Shown: positions 36,068-48,655, counted from the first letter of the stretch. The stretch: DNA of 64,000 nucleotides from Linum tenue (GCA_946122785.1 CAMGYJ010000011.1:56098449-56162448), one strand, 5' to 3'. The notes: generated by a model not told the origin, from the sequence alone. Numbers and translations are program-made.

Positions 36068-36249
36068 CAGTGTCCATGAAACCGTACCGTACCGGCGGTT
36101 CAACCACGAAATACCAGTATCGGAAGCTAAACCGGTAGGCGGTATTTACCGGCATAACGGTTGAACTACGGTTAAACCACGGTTTTATCATAAAATACCC
36201 TACCGCTGACTTTCCCGGTACGATGTCCGGTACGGTTTCATTGACCATG
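36068..36249. mobile_element. hAT-type MITE nested in the Copia-descended element
   Basis: 182 bp. Ends CAGTGTCCATGAAACCG (left) and CGGTTTCATTGACCATG (right) form imperfect inverted repeats. The 8-bp duplication GTAAAAAG (36060-36067, 36250-36257) is exact. The interior is rich in ACCGT/ACGGT palindromes and similar in style to the MITE at 28949. Confidence 0.85.
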
Positions 36250-38118
36250 GTAAAAAGGCGTTTGGCAATCAATACGTTTTTTTCCTCCATGAATCACCAT
36301 ATGAACTTCAGGTTCATGTTTCTTCGTTTGAGGATCAAAATGAGATGATGATTCCAACTCACATCTATGCCCTAGTGTTTACTTTTCTCCCCCTTAACGT
36401 TCGAAAAGTAATTCATCAAAATGATGATATTAGCAAAAAGAGTCATGAACAAATCTCTCATTGCAATGGACACCATGTCCAACATAAGTTCTCATGGAAC
36501 TCATAACGTGTTGTGGTGGATCAATTGGGATGTATTCTGCACACCCAAATTTTCTAGCATTTTAAATGTTTGGTCCCTGACCAAAACCATTTGTATGAAA
36601 GGGGAGAACTTATGATAACTTGTTGGCTTCATGCGAATTAATGATATCATATGCCTCGATAAGAGATCGATAGACTTAGTTTGTTCTCATAAGAGAAGTT
36701 CTGTTTGATTGGATAATCATCAAAATATATCCATCATTCGGCAACTAATCTCGCAAACATCAGGTTGCATTTAGATAACAGACATATATGATGATATAGT
36801 TGATGAATCAACCAAAATCATAAAATTCATATATGATTTGCACGGTGAGTGTATTTTTCTGCATACACTTTTATAAAATCTCAACAAATTCAATTATTTT
36901 CACGAGTATATTCTCCTCGAGACCATGTATCACATAATCAATCTTTTGATTGATGAATTCTCTGAACTCTCACTTAATTTCCGTATGATATCTCAATCAT
37001 TTTTGCATCTGTATCCGGGATGGTATGACCGGACATGCCAAAATAAAAAGTTATCCGATCTTGCAAACTTCTGGTTTACACCTTCATATGTACTAATATA
37101 CATGTAGTACAAATTTCTCCAGTGAAGTATATGTTCTCTTATAACACATTTCTGATGCAATATAAATTATGATATTCTTTTCTGCGAATATCTTCATAAT
37201 TCGGTAATGCATCTTCAACTGAGAGTTTAGTTCATTCACGTCTCAAAACATTAGCTCTTCTGGAGTTTTCACATACTCTTGTACTACATTTTGGTCATTA
37301 GGCACCTTTTGATTTCGGTGAACTATTGTAAGCGCATATACATAGTGATAAGAATATTTACATACTATTAATATCACCAATATATTGTTTAGTTACTTCA
37401 AGTAACAAAACACAATCTCTTCCGGAGCTTTTTCTTACTTTCATACTATATGATATAATACCAGTAGTGGCTTTTGCAAATATTCATTCTATACAAAAGT
37501 ATACAAAATAATAATAATAACATCAATATATATGTGTTTCATTACACATTTCGACATACAGAGGTTATAGTATATGATCATGACTTTTGCTAAATGAATT
37601 CTTGTGTCATCCTCATTTATAATAATTTTATCTTTCACTTCCGGTGAAAAGAAACATTTGTTGATTGTCGTTATCCAAACTTCCGGTGTATTTTTTTCCC
37701 CATCGCAATGGTAACTCATATTCTGACATTTTTGTTACCAGATCCACTTCTTTCATTTGACACATTTTTCTTCATTTTTCCACTTCGGGGGAAAATGAGA
37801 TCTTTAGACTTTCATTTCTCTATATGTCCAATGTAGCAATCGATAAGTCAACTCATATGATTTTGCTACAACAGGAGCAATTTTCATTATCTGATAATGT
37901 CCAAGCACAAACTCTATGTTACAAGATTGACAAATATAAAATAAGTTCATAAAATAATATGAACAAATAACAAGATCAAATAATCTCTCAAAGACAATGA
38001 GATATATAAACATACTAACAAGAAATGACATGAAAATTTGCATACCTTGATCGTGTTGTGATCTTACTCAAGTATATGTGATTATGTAGAGAGACAATGA
38101 CCAACCATTACTTTGGTA

Positions 38119-38137
38119 GAGCTTGGTGCTGATAACG
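38119..38137 (-). other. Primer-binding site of the Copia-descended element
   Basis: The minus strand reads CGTTATCAGCACCAAGCTC directly after the LTR end. 'TTATCAGCAC' primer sites are common in plant Copia elements (recalled); the priming tRNA was not identified here. Confidence 0.65.
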
Positions 38138-38479
38138 TGTTATGAAATAATAAGGAAGAGGAACATACACAAGAGTAAGAGTAGAGACACAAGAAGAGAG
38201 GGGGAATAGAGCTTTCTTATTCATATGTTCCTTAGTACAAGGAGACCATCTATTTATAGGCACACATCACATAACCTCTACATTCTTACAATCAATATAC
38301 ATGAATGTGAGAATGAATGTGAAATAGAAATGGGGTGGGGGGTTACATGTAACACCCAATTGTGCAACTAATGTGTCATATGGAGAATAAATATAAGGAG
38401 ATGAGTTACATAGAACTTGTAACATACCATGGAGCATCTAATGTTGGTCATCCATAATAATAATAATATTTTCATAACA
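38138..38479 (-). repeat. 5' LTR (right copy) of the Copia-descended element
   Basis: 342 bp, matching the left LTR in each line compared. Confidence 0.9.
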
Positions 38480-38484
38480 ATTTC

Positions 38485-40038
38485 TTATTACGTGTTATGT
38501 GATTTTTTATAACGAAGTGAGTAACAACTTCGAGTAATGATACATTTTTCTCTTTATTTTCAGGCAGTGGCTGATCCATAAGCTATGATGGCGTGGTCCA
38601 AGTTCAAATATAAAAATAAAATATTGATTCATAGAGTATACAATTTGATAGTTGTTTCATAGCAGAACAACCCAAGTTACTGGAATTCCTAACTATCCCA
38701 TAACCAAAACTATTCGATTTCACTCTTTCTTTTCCCTCTCGACTTCTTCGACGCTTTCTAGTTTCTAGCTTCCTACGTTAACTTTTCATATTCGAAATAA
38801 GTTCGTAACATAAATTATATATGTACTCGATGCTTATATTGCGACTCATACCTTACAATCATTCAAAACATTGACCATTCAGAGAACTTTTTGATTACTT
38901 GCTGCACTGAAAATTCATGATATATAATATGAACCACATATGCTGCGAAATTACAATTTCCACAACATAAAAAGTTCGTGGTTCAGAATCTGACAAATAA
39001 ATGCATATAAGTTTATTTAGGTTTCCAATTTCCACAGCCTCAGAACCACATACAAGTGCGTGTTGGTAACGTGGGGTTGACCTAAATAGCCAAATCCTAA
39101 GTGTACTAGCTAGCTGTTATGGGCAGACCAGCTTTTAATGTAACCAGCCTGAATTTTTGTAAACCTAGCTAGTGATCCGCAAGATCATAACTCCTACATA
39201 TGGTAACTGTACCTAACAACATGTGAAACAAGTAGGGATAGCAAATTGAAACCCGAAGTCACGAGTATCGTATCCTATCAAATGTTGATGGATTTTGGGT
39301 CGAGTGGAAGTATTTTACATGCCAAAACCCAGCTCGCTTTTCAATCGATATGCACTCATAAAGTAAAATGACGTCATTTTGTTTTAAGAACAATATGAAT
39401 AATTTATTGATGTTATTTGTTTATGACGATATAAACCTAATAATATGGATAATTTAGGGATGTTATTAGTCTGTATGAATATATATTTGTATAAATAATT
39501 AGATAACTTACAAATGTGAGTTTGAGTTTAGAGAAACACGACCAATCCAGCTCATTGCCATCCCTACCAGCAAGTGAACAATACGGTAGGCTAACGTTGG
39601 CTTTTGTTAGATGATCCCGATGTTGGTATGCAACATAAAACACTGCACACATCCTAGTAGTACGATAAATGTTCTCATTCCCACATCATAACCATCAATA
39701 TATTGAGACCGTCGTCGGTAGTTTTAAATTATTCGGAACACTTTTTTTCCTTCCGTATTAGAAAACCACAGCTAATCAGACGACATAATGTAACCCTCAG
39801 TTTCAAAAATATAGATATTATTTTTTTATTTATTAATTATACATTTTTATTTTTCAGGAGTTTAAAATTAAAGTGGCGATTTGAAATTAACAAAAAAAGA
39901 AATTGGTGTGCCAAATTTTTTTTTTTTTACAAATAGTAAAGTCACCGGACCAGGTAAAATGCAGAAACTTCCGGCCCATGGAACTTTGAACCCAGTGGCG
40001 GGAGACGGGCCCAGCTAAGCTAGAGACGACTATCCGAC
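38485..40038. other. Spacer and promoter-proximal region of the FatB gene
   Basis: Mostly AT-rich and without a gene. It holds a probable hAT MITE (39233-39566). The 3' end approaches the FatB TATA box. Confidence 0.4.
39233..39566. mobile_element. Probable hAT-type MITE
   Basis: Ends TAGGGATAGCAA and TTGCCATCCCTA are inverted repeats (one mismatch), matching the ends of the elements at 49669 and 59078. I could not find a convincing 8-bp target duplication, so boundaries are less certain. Confidence 0.6.
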
Positions 40039-40045
40039 TATAAAG
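40039..40045 (+). promoter_or_regulatory. Probable TATA box of the FatB gene
   Basis: TATAAAG, followed after about 30 bp by a purine-rich leader and the CT-rich first exon. Confidence 0.5.
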
Positions 40046-40074
40046 AACCCTCCCAACTTTCCCCCGACACTCCC

Positions 40075-40488
40075 AACTTTTTATTCCAATTTCAATTTTT
40101 ATCCTCGGGAAGAAAAAAAACAAAAACAAAAGGCGGGGAGAGGAAGCCATAGCCAACGCGACGGCAAGGCCAGAAAGAAAGAGGAAGAAGAACAGAATCG
40201 CGATTCGCGGACCCTAGACGAACAGTAGAAGAAGAAGAAGAAGAACCAGAAACCAAAGGAGAAGACACCAGACAGACAGATAGGTAGAAAGCGAATCCCT
40301 GCCTGGCTCTGTGTGTTTTTCCTGTAGGAAAAAAAAAAAAAGACGCATTAGTCCTCATTTTCTCCTCCTCTTTATCCTCCTCCCACTTCCCTTCCTCGTC
40401 TCTTCCCCATTTTCTTCGTTGGTTGAGCTGCTCTCTCTGCTACCGCATCGCTCACTCCTCCTCTCTCTCTCTCTCTCTCTCTGGCACG
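40075..40488 (+). other. Non-coding first exon (5' UTR) of the FatB gene
   Basis: Leader with GAA and CT microsatellite runs (GA-rich near 40210-40260; CT repeat about 40461-40482). It ends at the donor GGTATG (intron from 40489). The intron runs to the acceptor TTTTGCAG at 41353, and the second exon carries the ATG. A long first intron in the 5' UTR is common for plant FatB and often enhances expression (general knowledge). The start coordinate is approximate. Confidence 0.55.
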
Positions 40489-41451
40489 GTATGTCTCTTC
40501 ATTGGTTTTCTCGCATATTCCCTCTCCTCTGTGTGTCGCTTGATCTGTGACCTGGTTTCCTGTTTGGATGGCGAGAGAGTTTGTTTGAGAGATAATGAGG
40601 ATTACGAGGCTTTCGAATGATAGGTTGTACTGTGCGCGCCTTCTGATTTGATGGTGAATCTTATGGTTTTCTCTTCGTCTAGCTCTGGTTTACGGCTTCG
40701 GAGATCTGAGATTTGAAGGAATTCGATTTTTTACTCTCTCTCTCTCGTTTTCTGTGCTCCTCTCTTAATTTTCTGTCCTCCGGTTTCTCGGTTGCCAAGC
40801 GCGCAGCTCATGCATCCAGTCGTCGTCTCTCTGCCGTCTGTCACGTTCTGGTTGTGGTTAATTGGTGCGAAGCTTCTCGCATGTATCGTTTTTTTTTTAA
40901 GAGGTGCATTTAACTTTGTTTTTTGTTCGGTCGTCGTCTTGTTCCTTCCGGATGGCAAATGCGGTGCGGAGTGATAGATCTGAGCTGTGCGGCTCCGCCG
41001 TCTGATTCTTCTCAATTGGAAATCGCTGGGCGGCGGTGCTGTATTGGCCGGATGGGGTTACGTCTAGTTTCCTGTTGTTTCTTTTGTTTTCTCTAGCTGT
41101 TTGGCGAATCTTCTGGTGGAAAATGAAATCCGGGAAACTGTAATAGAAACGGGAAGAAACATTTCGGTCAATTCGCCTAGAGTAAAACCTGCCATGATTT
41201 ATGGTTTGCCTGTTTTTTGGAGGCCGATTGGCTTCAACTAGAAGTAGTCAAATTGCCTCTGTTCTTTTGGCGAGCTCATTTCTTCAGTAGATTCATATGT
41301 CGTAATGCATAAGCCACTGAAGATTCTAATCTCCCCACTCTCACGTTTTGCAGAACCCCGTTGCTGTGAGTAGTGGTTTGCTTCTCAGAATTGGAATTGA
41401 GCTCCGTGTCAAGCTGCTGCTGATTGTTGGTTCTTATTCTGGGATATCGCC

Positions 41452-43816
41452 ATGGCTGCTTCTGCTGCCGCTGCTGCTTCTTCATTATTTCCTGTTCCTT
41501 CCCCATCTGGGGATGCCAAGTCCGACAAGCTCGGGCGTGGGTCAGCCAGTTTGGCTGGGCTTAAATCTAAATCTGCTAGTTCCGGGGCCTTGCAAGTGAA
41601 GGCAAATGCCCAAGCTCCTCCCAAGATTAATGGAACTTCAGTAGGGTATGCAGCTCCTGCTGAAGTGGTGAAGCATGGGGCGGATGGTCCTTCGCAACCA
41701 CCGCCAAGGACTTTTATCAACACGTTGCCTGATTGGAGTGTGCTCCTTGCTGCTATCACAACCATCTTCTTGGCTGCCGAGAAGCAATTTACGATGCTCG
41801 ACTGGAAACCCAAGCGGCCTGATATGCTCATCGACCCTTTTGGTCTTGGCAGAATTGTTCAGGATGGTTTCGTGTTCAGGCAGAATTTCTCTATTAGGTC
41901 CTACGAGATTGGGGCGGATCGTTCAGCTTCTATAGAAACTGTAATGAATCATTTACAGGTATGTGGAAGTATCTAAACTGTTTAATCTTACTGGGAAGAT
42001 TGGTTAGGTTAGTGTATGATGGATTTTGGTTCTTTATTTACAGGAAACAGCCCTCAACCATGTAAAAACTGCAGGTTTACTTGGTGATGGATTTGGTTCC
42101 ACCCCTGAAATGAGTAAACGGAACCTGATATGGGTTGTCACCCGGATGCAAGTTCTTGTGGATCGCTATCCTACATGGTAAGCTATGCAATTTGCTTAAT
42201 TAACCAGGTTTTACCTCTTTTAACTGAACAATGGTCAATTTTGGGTTCTTTGGTTGGACTTGGCTTACTGTTAATTTTGAAGATCATATGCTCTCATTCA
42301 TCGTGCCAGATCAGCTGTTCTGAAGCTCTTATTCGGAGTATGATCTGGGTTATTATGCTCATGGCCTACTGCTATTAGTTGCTTTATAGCGTCAATAGCT
42401 AGTAGATAATTCTCAGTGTTGGTTGTCCTGTTCTGTCATTTTAGGTTGCCAATGATAATAGACCATTTGACATTTGTTGTTCTCTTCCAGAGTTCTGAGA
42501 CTCTTTGATTCTTCATACCTCTGTTCAAACTTGGAATTTTGTAGGATGAGACTTTTCTTCTTTGTTTTGTCTTTTACTATTTGGAGCACTTCCTTCTCTC
42601 CGTTTCTTTAATGTTTCATCTCCGGAGTGGGTGCCTTTTGCTTGTTCCTTTATTACTTGTACTCGTGAGGATGGATAGAAGTTGACAGCTCACTGCCCCT
42701 AAGTAGCTTTTCCAGCACCAATAATGGTTTGGTTCCCAGTAGCTGTTCCGGAGGACATTGAATGTTAAGATTTTGTAGACATTCACTGCGCCTTGGAAAA
42801 CCGAATGATGCTCTCCTTACCACTGTTGCCATTTTTGATCTGAGTGAAAACATTACCCGGGATCGGGACTGAATTCGTTGTTCTTTGCAGGGGTGATGTG
42901 GTTCAGGTGGATACTTGGGTGACTGGGTCAGGTAAAAACGGTATGCGTCGTGATTGGCTTATTCGTGACTGTAAAAATGGCGAAATTCTGACACGAGCCT
43001 CCAGGTGAACTTCCTGATTCCTTTGCAAGTAACCCATTTCCTTATCTGGTTGAACCTTCAGCTTTGTATCTGAGATTTGCTTGCCAAAAATATGCAGTGT
43101 CTGGGTGATGATGAATAAACTGACACGGAGGCTGTCCAAGATTCCCGAAGAAGTTCGATCGGAGATTGAACCCTACTTCCTCAACTCCGACCCTGTTGTC
43201 CCTGAAGACAGCAGGAAGCTGCTGAAACTCGATGACAACTCTGCGGATCACATCCGCAAAGGATTAACTGTACTGAGTCCTTCTGAATCTGTGATCTATT
43301 TCTCCATTTCGCCACTAAATGTCACACATTGTAGCTAACGAATTTTGTCGATTGTTTTCCAGCCTAGGTGGAATGACCTGGATGTCAATCAGCATGTCAA
43401 CAATGTGAAGTACATCAACTGGATCCTTGAGGTTGCTCTCGTCCTCCCAACCTGTAAAACTAAAAACAAAACCAACTCTTATTTCTCGCTCACTCAGTGA
43501 ACTGTACTGATATTTGCTTCGTCGTTCTTTGCAGAGTGCTCCACTTGCAATTCTGGAGAGCCACGAGCTCTCGTCCATGACGCTGGAGTACCGGAGGGAG
43601 TGCGGGAAGGACAGCGTCCTCCAGTCCCTGACTGCCGTCTCCGGCAATGGGATAGGCACCATAGGCAGTGCCGGCGGCACCGTCGAGTGCCAGCACCTCC
43701 TCCGGCTGGAGGAAGGTGCTGAGATTGTGAGGGGACGGACCGAGTGGAGGCCCAAAGACAGGAACAGCTTCGGTGGCGGTGGCACTCCAGGCCACATTCC
43801 GGCGGGAAACGCCTAG
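41452..43816 (+). CDS. FATB: Plastid palmitoyl/stearoyl acyl-ACP thioesterase FatB
   Basis: Releases saturated fatty acids, mainly palmitate, from acyl-ACP in the plastid stroma, setting chain length for export. Six coding exons, 41452-41958, 42044-42177, 42891-43004, 43098-43269, 43363-43431 and 43535-43816, give 425 aa, the usual length. The N-terminus is a Ser/Ala-rich transit peptide, followed by the FatB hydrophobic segment LPDWSVLLAAITTIFLAAEK. Two hot-dog repeats follow with the familiar FRQNFSIRSYEIGADR, GMRRDWLIRD and SVWVMMNKLTRRLSK. The catalytic region WNDLDVNQHVNNVKY gives Asn318 and His320, and VECQHLLRL gives Cys384. It ends RGRTEWRP plus a Gly-rich tail. Start chosen at the first ATG after the leader intron, in Kozak-like GCCATGG. 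No damage seen. Confidence 0.97.
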
Positions 43817-46815
43817 ACAGGACGAGATACAGCTCTCCCGCCAAAAAAAAAAAAAAAACTCGGTTCTCCCTTTCGTCGCCGGCGTGATACGTGGCGCCTT
43901 CCGCCACCTGCCACCTAGCTCCACCACCACCACCACCACCTGTAGAATTCCCCCTCCTCCCCTCTTTTCTTCGTGTCTCGGTCAAATATGTTTCATTCCT
44001 TCTTTTACTTATTTATATATAATTATTATTTATATATTCGTTTGGCTTAAGAAAGAAGGTGATTAGAGCCCCCTCTGTAATTATAAGCTCTCTGTGGCGA
44101 AAACTCAACAGTTAACTCTGTTTTTTGTCCGGTGAAAATGGTTCTCCGTTAGTGGGTGGTGCAGGTGCTGGCCTGGCTGGTTGGTCGGTCGCTACGCTTT
44201 GGAAGAAGAACCCAAAACGACACAGCTTCGTGTTCTGATTTCTGTGGTCTTGAATCTTGATCAGACCCGCCTGGTCTGGTCTGGTGCCTTCCTTTCTAAA
44301 TCAGGGAACTCGTGTATATTTTTCTTGTCTGGCATATTTCCTTTTGGCTTCGTCGCCAATTCTATTATATTATTTCTTTTGTTTCACAAATGGTTCTTCT
44401 CTGGATAAAGAATGAAAGGACATGAAAAAATATGTAGCTCTGTCACAGTTTCTTGCAATTCGACCGGTTTCAATTTGTTTGGACAGGTTATTAACAGACT
44501 CGTAGTAGTGTGGGGCAAGACATATGCATTACTTTCAGTTTATCTAGGTTTGCCCTGTTCTCGTTGTGTTCTATTATGATATGCATCAATACATGATATC
44601 ATATTTTCATCTTAAGATTCTATTTTTAATTAATTGTTCATTCTATTATATGTCTTTTAATTTTCTTTCGCCTTCTCATAATAAAGTTAAATATCAACGT
44701 TCTTTTTTTTAAACTAACATATAAGATTGGGTTGATCAGCCCTGCAACTCGTATCTGAACGAGTATTATCTAATCCGACCCGCACTTAGTGTGATACGGA
44801 TGTATTAGGTACCCGTCCCCATTTCGTCACATTGCCGTACTTACTTTCCTGGTTCGTTGCTGGTTACTTTTCTTTTTTTCCCTTATTCGGTGGGTTGTAT
44901 TTATGTAGCGTGTTATAGAACATGATCCTCATTCCTCCTCCAGCGCATAGCTAACATGATGGCTACTAGTAATTACAGTTTTGAGTTTTCTGGGTGGAGG
45001 CGGCCATGTGAGAGCAATAATGCCCGAGGATTGTAATGTGTTGTTGGTAGGTATTATATGAATGCTGCATCAATGATGATTGATGGAGGCAGTACGAGTA
45101 CAAGTAGTATGAGTTGTTGGAGGTTGGCGGAAGCTGACTTTCGAGTGTGAGAGATACCATTTGTCCTCCTTATCTTCAATGCCAGTTGTGGGGGGGATTT
45201 GAGGTGTTGCTATTTTGGTTAGTTAGTTGAGAGGTTTTGAGGATCCATCTCATTAATGGATGGTGATGGTGTGTTAGTGATGGTAAGACTTGTAGTTGAG
45301 TCGTGATGAAATCGAGTTGGTTTTGTTTTGGGTTCGTGATTTGACAAGTGTAATCGATTGGATTCGTACTGTACACTGTTTTATTATAGACATTCGTTTG
45401 GTCGATGAGGTTGGCATAGACAAGATGAGAGACGCAGACACGGGTGAATTGGTTGGCTGTTAGATTAAGTTGGTTATCTGGTTAGGGTTTAGTCGAGCTA
45501 AATTGTTGTATAATGTCATGGTGATAAGATCTTCCCCGTAGATACTAATTCATCTAATCTCTAAGGTTTTCTCCTTCCATGGATGTTAGGAGTGATATCA
45601 CCTTGAAGCTAAGGTCTGAGAGAAGTAAGGCTTGTTTAATTTAGTATGATATCTTATTGTTTAGATTTATTTGTACTAAGATATCAATACATTGTGATAT
45701 TTTGACTCTAAGTGTGTTTAATTTTTTTTTTGTATAAACTATTAATTTATTTGAAAATAAAAATAATGAGTCTTATTAACTGTGTTTAGTTATTATTTTT
45801 TCGGTACAATTTGAATTAGAGCTCTTCTATCATGTTTTAAAGTATTGGTGTTTCGAAATGCAAGTTGAACTTCTACTATAACAATAAAACTACAAGTTAA
45901 GCTTGTACAATAAAAGCAAAAAACTAAAGTACCAATGCTTTAAAATTTAAAGCAAGTGTAAAACTAAAATTCCTCCTTGAACTAAACTCTACTATGCATT
46001 ATCATCTATCTGGACGCTTATGATTAGAAATTTGCTCGTCAATTTTTCGACCCTATAGTTTCATTATAAATGAATTCTCCAATCATCCAAAAAAAGAGAG
46101 CATTCTTCAAACCATAGAAGTTGTTTTTTGCTAATAATTATAATGTGGTGTAGTAGTAGGTCTTTTGAACTTCTGTCTCTCGCGGTTTTATGGGCTCAAA
46201 TCAGTATGGTCCGAGCCCAAGCTAAGGTCCAAATAGAGCCCACCCAGATTATGGGTCATGAACCTGATGTTTCCTTGGATCAGGCCATGCTAAGAAGGAA
46301 GGCGAGCTTGGTAGCCCAACACACGAACCCGACTTTTTTCAGAAATACCACTAAAATTTTTTTCCAAAAATATCTACATTTCCAAAAAATTCAAAAAATG
46401 TCACAATTTTCCAGAAATCACCACCCCATCCCACGGTTCACACGAAAATCGCTGGGTGGGGATTGGTTTTTGGTGAAAACAGCATGGTTCGGGGCGATTT
46501 TGTTGATAGCATGCGGCCTTGGCGCCTGGCGGTTTGGTCCAAAACAACTGCCCCCAGCGCTTTGGTTCATTTTTTTCCGATCAATTCTAACCTAGGTGGA
46601 AACTTCAAACGAACGTATCTTTATGCTCGGATATCGTAGCAAGATTTTTGTGATTCCGCATAACTTTTCGAGATCTTGCACGCCGCAAACTGCTACTGCC
46701 TTCCTCCCGAAAAAACGTCATTTGCTACCCCGGACGAGTTTTTCCCCCGATTTTATCAAACTTTGAATGACCATAAATTTGTGCCAAAAATCCAAACGTC
46801 ATGATTTTGCATAAC
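43817..46815. other. 3' UTR of FatB and AT-rich intergenic region
   Basis: The UTR contains an A-run (43842-43857) and a CAC repeat near 43922-43940. Further on, 44740-44860 contains 'GACCCGC.../..GTACCCGTCCCC...ATTGCCGTAC' words like a degraded hAT MITE. A 155-codon frame at 46128-46595 lies in Phe/Lys-rich, repeat-like sequence and is not recognised. No supported gene. Confidence 0.4.
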
Positions 46816-46825
46816 TTTTTTAAGA

Positions 46826-48276
46826 GGGTTAAAGACACATTTGGTCACCGAGATTACAAAATCGGGACATGTTTAGTCACTAGAAAAAATTAATATCAAA
46901 TTTGGTCACTACAATTACTAAAACTGGACACATTTAGTCACTCGCCGTTAGTCTCCGTCCAACTCCGTTAATAAAGTCCGTTAAGTGATGATGTGGCAAA
47001 CAAAATTGCCTAATCAGCCAGATATAACCAAACAAAAATAAAACCCGACCCGCCACGTCATTATAATCCACCACATCATTTAAACCAACCCAACCCAACC
47101 CAACCCATGACCCAACCCCACTCAACCCTTCTTCCTCCTTCCTCTCACCTCCTTCTTTCCCCAAAACCACCGCCGCCTGCCGTTCTCCCTGGAAATTGAA
47201 GGAGGTCGTCGAGAAATCGGCGAACTGGTCGAGCCCGTCGATGCTGCCGGGGTAATACACCTGGCACTCCTTCAGGTGCAGAGTCGCGAGCATTCTGAAA
47301 GCAGGGGAACTGAATCCCGCATCGTTAAAATAATGGCAGAGCTCTCCATACTCCTCATCGGCGGCGCGAAAGTGTCGAATCTCAGCGAGGCCGCGTAATC
47401 GAAGAGCCTCTGGTACATCGAGAAAGACTCGCTGAAAGAATGGTCAAAGGCGCCCCTAATTTCTAAGCTGATTTCATCGACTGGGGCGGAGTCGTAGCGG
47501 CGGGAGATGATTTCGGAGACGAACTTGTTGAAGCTATGGCCAGTATTGTTGAAGGATTTGGAGTCCAAATTGAGGGCGGGGACGCCTTTCCAGACGGATC
47601 TCCACCGTCGGGAGAGAAGGCAAGTTTGGACGGCGAATTCGGGTCGACGGAGGAGAGAATGCGACGGAGGAGATGGTCGGGGAGTTTGCTAAGCCTATCC
47701 TTGATCTTGCGAGCTTTCTTTCTACGTTTACATGTAGGGCAGTGGGAGCTGCCGCCTATCATCGTTTGTTTGCTTGCTTTCTATTCCCCGCCGATGAGTT
47801 TCACAAAACCCCAATCGAAGCTTTCTCTCCGATCGTGTTTAAGGTACAAAATGGCGAGAGAAACAAACCTTCAGTGGTTCGGGAGGGAATTTGCTAGGAA
47901 GCACGGAAGTGGGTTGGAAGGTGGTGGGAGGAAGGAGGAGAGCGGCAGGCGGCGGTGGTTTTGGGGAAAGAAGGAGGTGAGAGGAAGGAGGAAGAAGGGT
48001 TGGGTGAGATTGGGTCATGGGTTGGGTTGGGTTGGTTTAAATGATGTGGCGGGTCGGGTTTTATTTTTGTTGGGTTATATCCGGCTGATTAGGCAATTCT
48101 GTTTGCCACATCATCACTTAACGGACTTTATTAACGGAGTTGGACGGAGACTAACGGCGAGTGACTAAATGTGTCCAGTTTTAGTAATTGTAGTGACCAA
48201 ATTTGATATTAATTTTTTCTAGTGACTAAACATGTCCCGATTTTGTAATCTCGGTGACCAAATGTGTCTTTAACCC
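46826..48276. mobile_element. Pack-MULE with captured F-box/LRR gene fragment
   Basis: Long inverted repeats of about 365 bp at each end start GGGTTAAAGACACATTTGG and end CCAAATGTGTCTTTAACCC. The direct repeat TTTTTTAAGA (46816-46825, 48277-48286) gives a 9-10 bp target duplication as in Mutator elements. The interior between the arms (about 47195-47920) holds minus-strand F-box gene sequence and no transposase. The inner ends of the arms contain GGGTTGGGTT-type repeats. It ends about 450 bp upstream of the beta-glucosidase start codon. Confidence 0.92.
47190..47770 (-). pseudogene. Captured F-box/LRR (FBD-type) gene fragment
   Basis: Minus strand. An F-box start DRLSKLPDHLLRRILSSVDP slips one frame and continues FAVQTCLLSRRWRSVWKG, then LNLDSKSFNNTGHSF and DEISLEIRGAFDHSF, and after another break TLHLKECQVYYPGSIDGL. 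The F-box signature (LPDxLLxxILS...LSRRWR.VW) is clear. In Arabidopsis-type genes this family is an SCF substrate adaptor. Here the frames are broken and only the first part is present, so no intact protein is expected, although the fragment could be transcribed. Confidence 0.85.
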
Positions 48277-48655
48277 TTTTTTAAGAACTATAATTTTCAT
48301 GGTTTGACGGTCCGTACTTGACCACAGCATTTCACACCCCTAATGGAGTTTTCCCACTTTCGTTAATGGTGCATGTCCTTCGGCTTTACATACGCGCTCT
48401 AGAACTAGAAGCACCCACAACAACAAAATTGCTCTGTTTCGTCTTGGTCCTGCTTTGGTTGTCACTCTTGCCCCCGAGTGGAGTTTTCCCAGTATCCAAA
48501 ACGCAATCGGCGACCTGTCACTGTAAATTGTAACATCGCCGGCCGGCCAAATCAAACACGACACAACGAAAGGCGTCAAAAGAACACGCAAGGGACGAAT
48601 ATGACATACGGCCCAAAAAAAAATTCGTGCAGAACCGAACAGGGGAGGGGAAGGA

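Larger units (their letters stand above)
33643..38479 (-). mobile_element. Young LTR element of Copia descent with decayed interior, minus strand
   Basis: LTRs of 342 bp at 33643-33984 and 38138-38479 begin TGTTATGAAA and end CATAACA. I read them as identical. Target duplication ATTTC at 33638-33642 and 38480-38484. Minus orientation: polypurine CCAAGGGGGAG next to the left LTR; primer site on the minus strand starting within CGTTATCAGCACCAAGC next to the right LTR. The interior (4.15 kb) has stops in all frames and only scraps of pol. A hAT MITE is nested inside. Identical LTRs around a decayed interior suggest a defective copy moved recently by a partner element. Confidence 0.92.

Noticed and set aside
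43490..43985. Two long minus-strand frames over the last FatB exon and its 3' UTR
   Set aside because: Antisense shadows of a GC-rich coding exon plus a CAC/GTG repeat; the plus-strand gene explains the region.
46128..46595. 155-codon plus-strand frame before the Pack-MULE
   Set aside because: Phe/Lys/Gln-rich, low-complexity and repeat-like; no splice context or domain seen.
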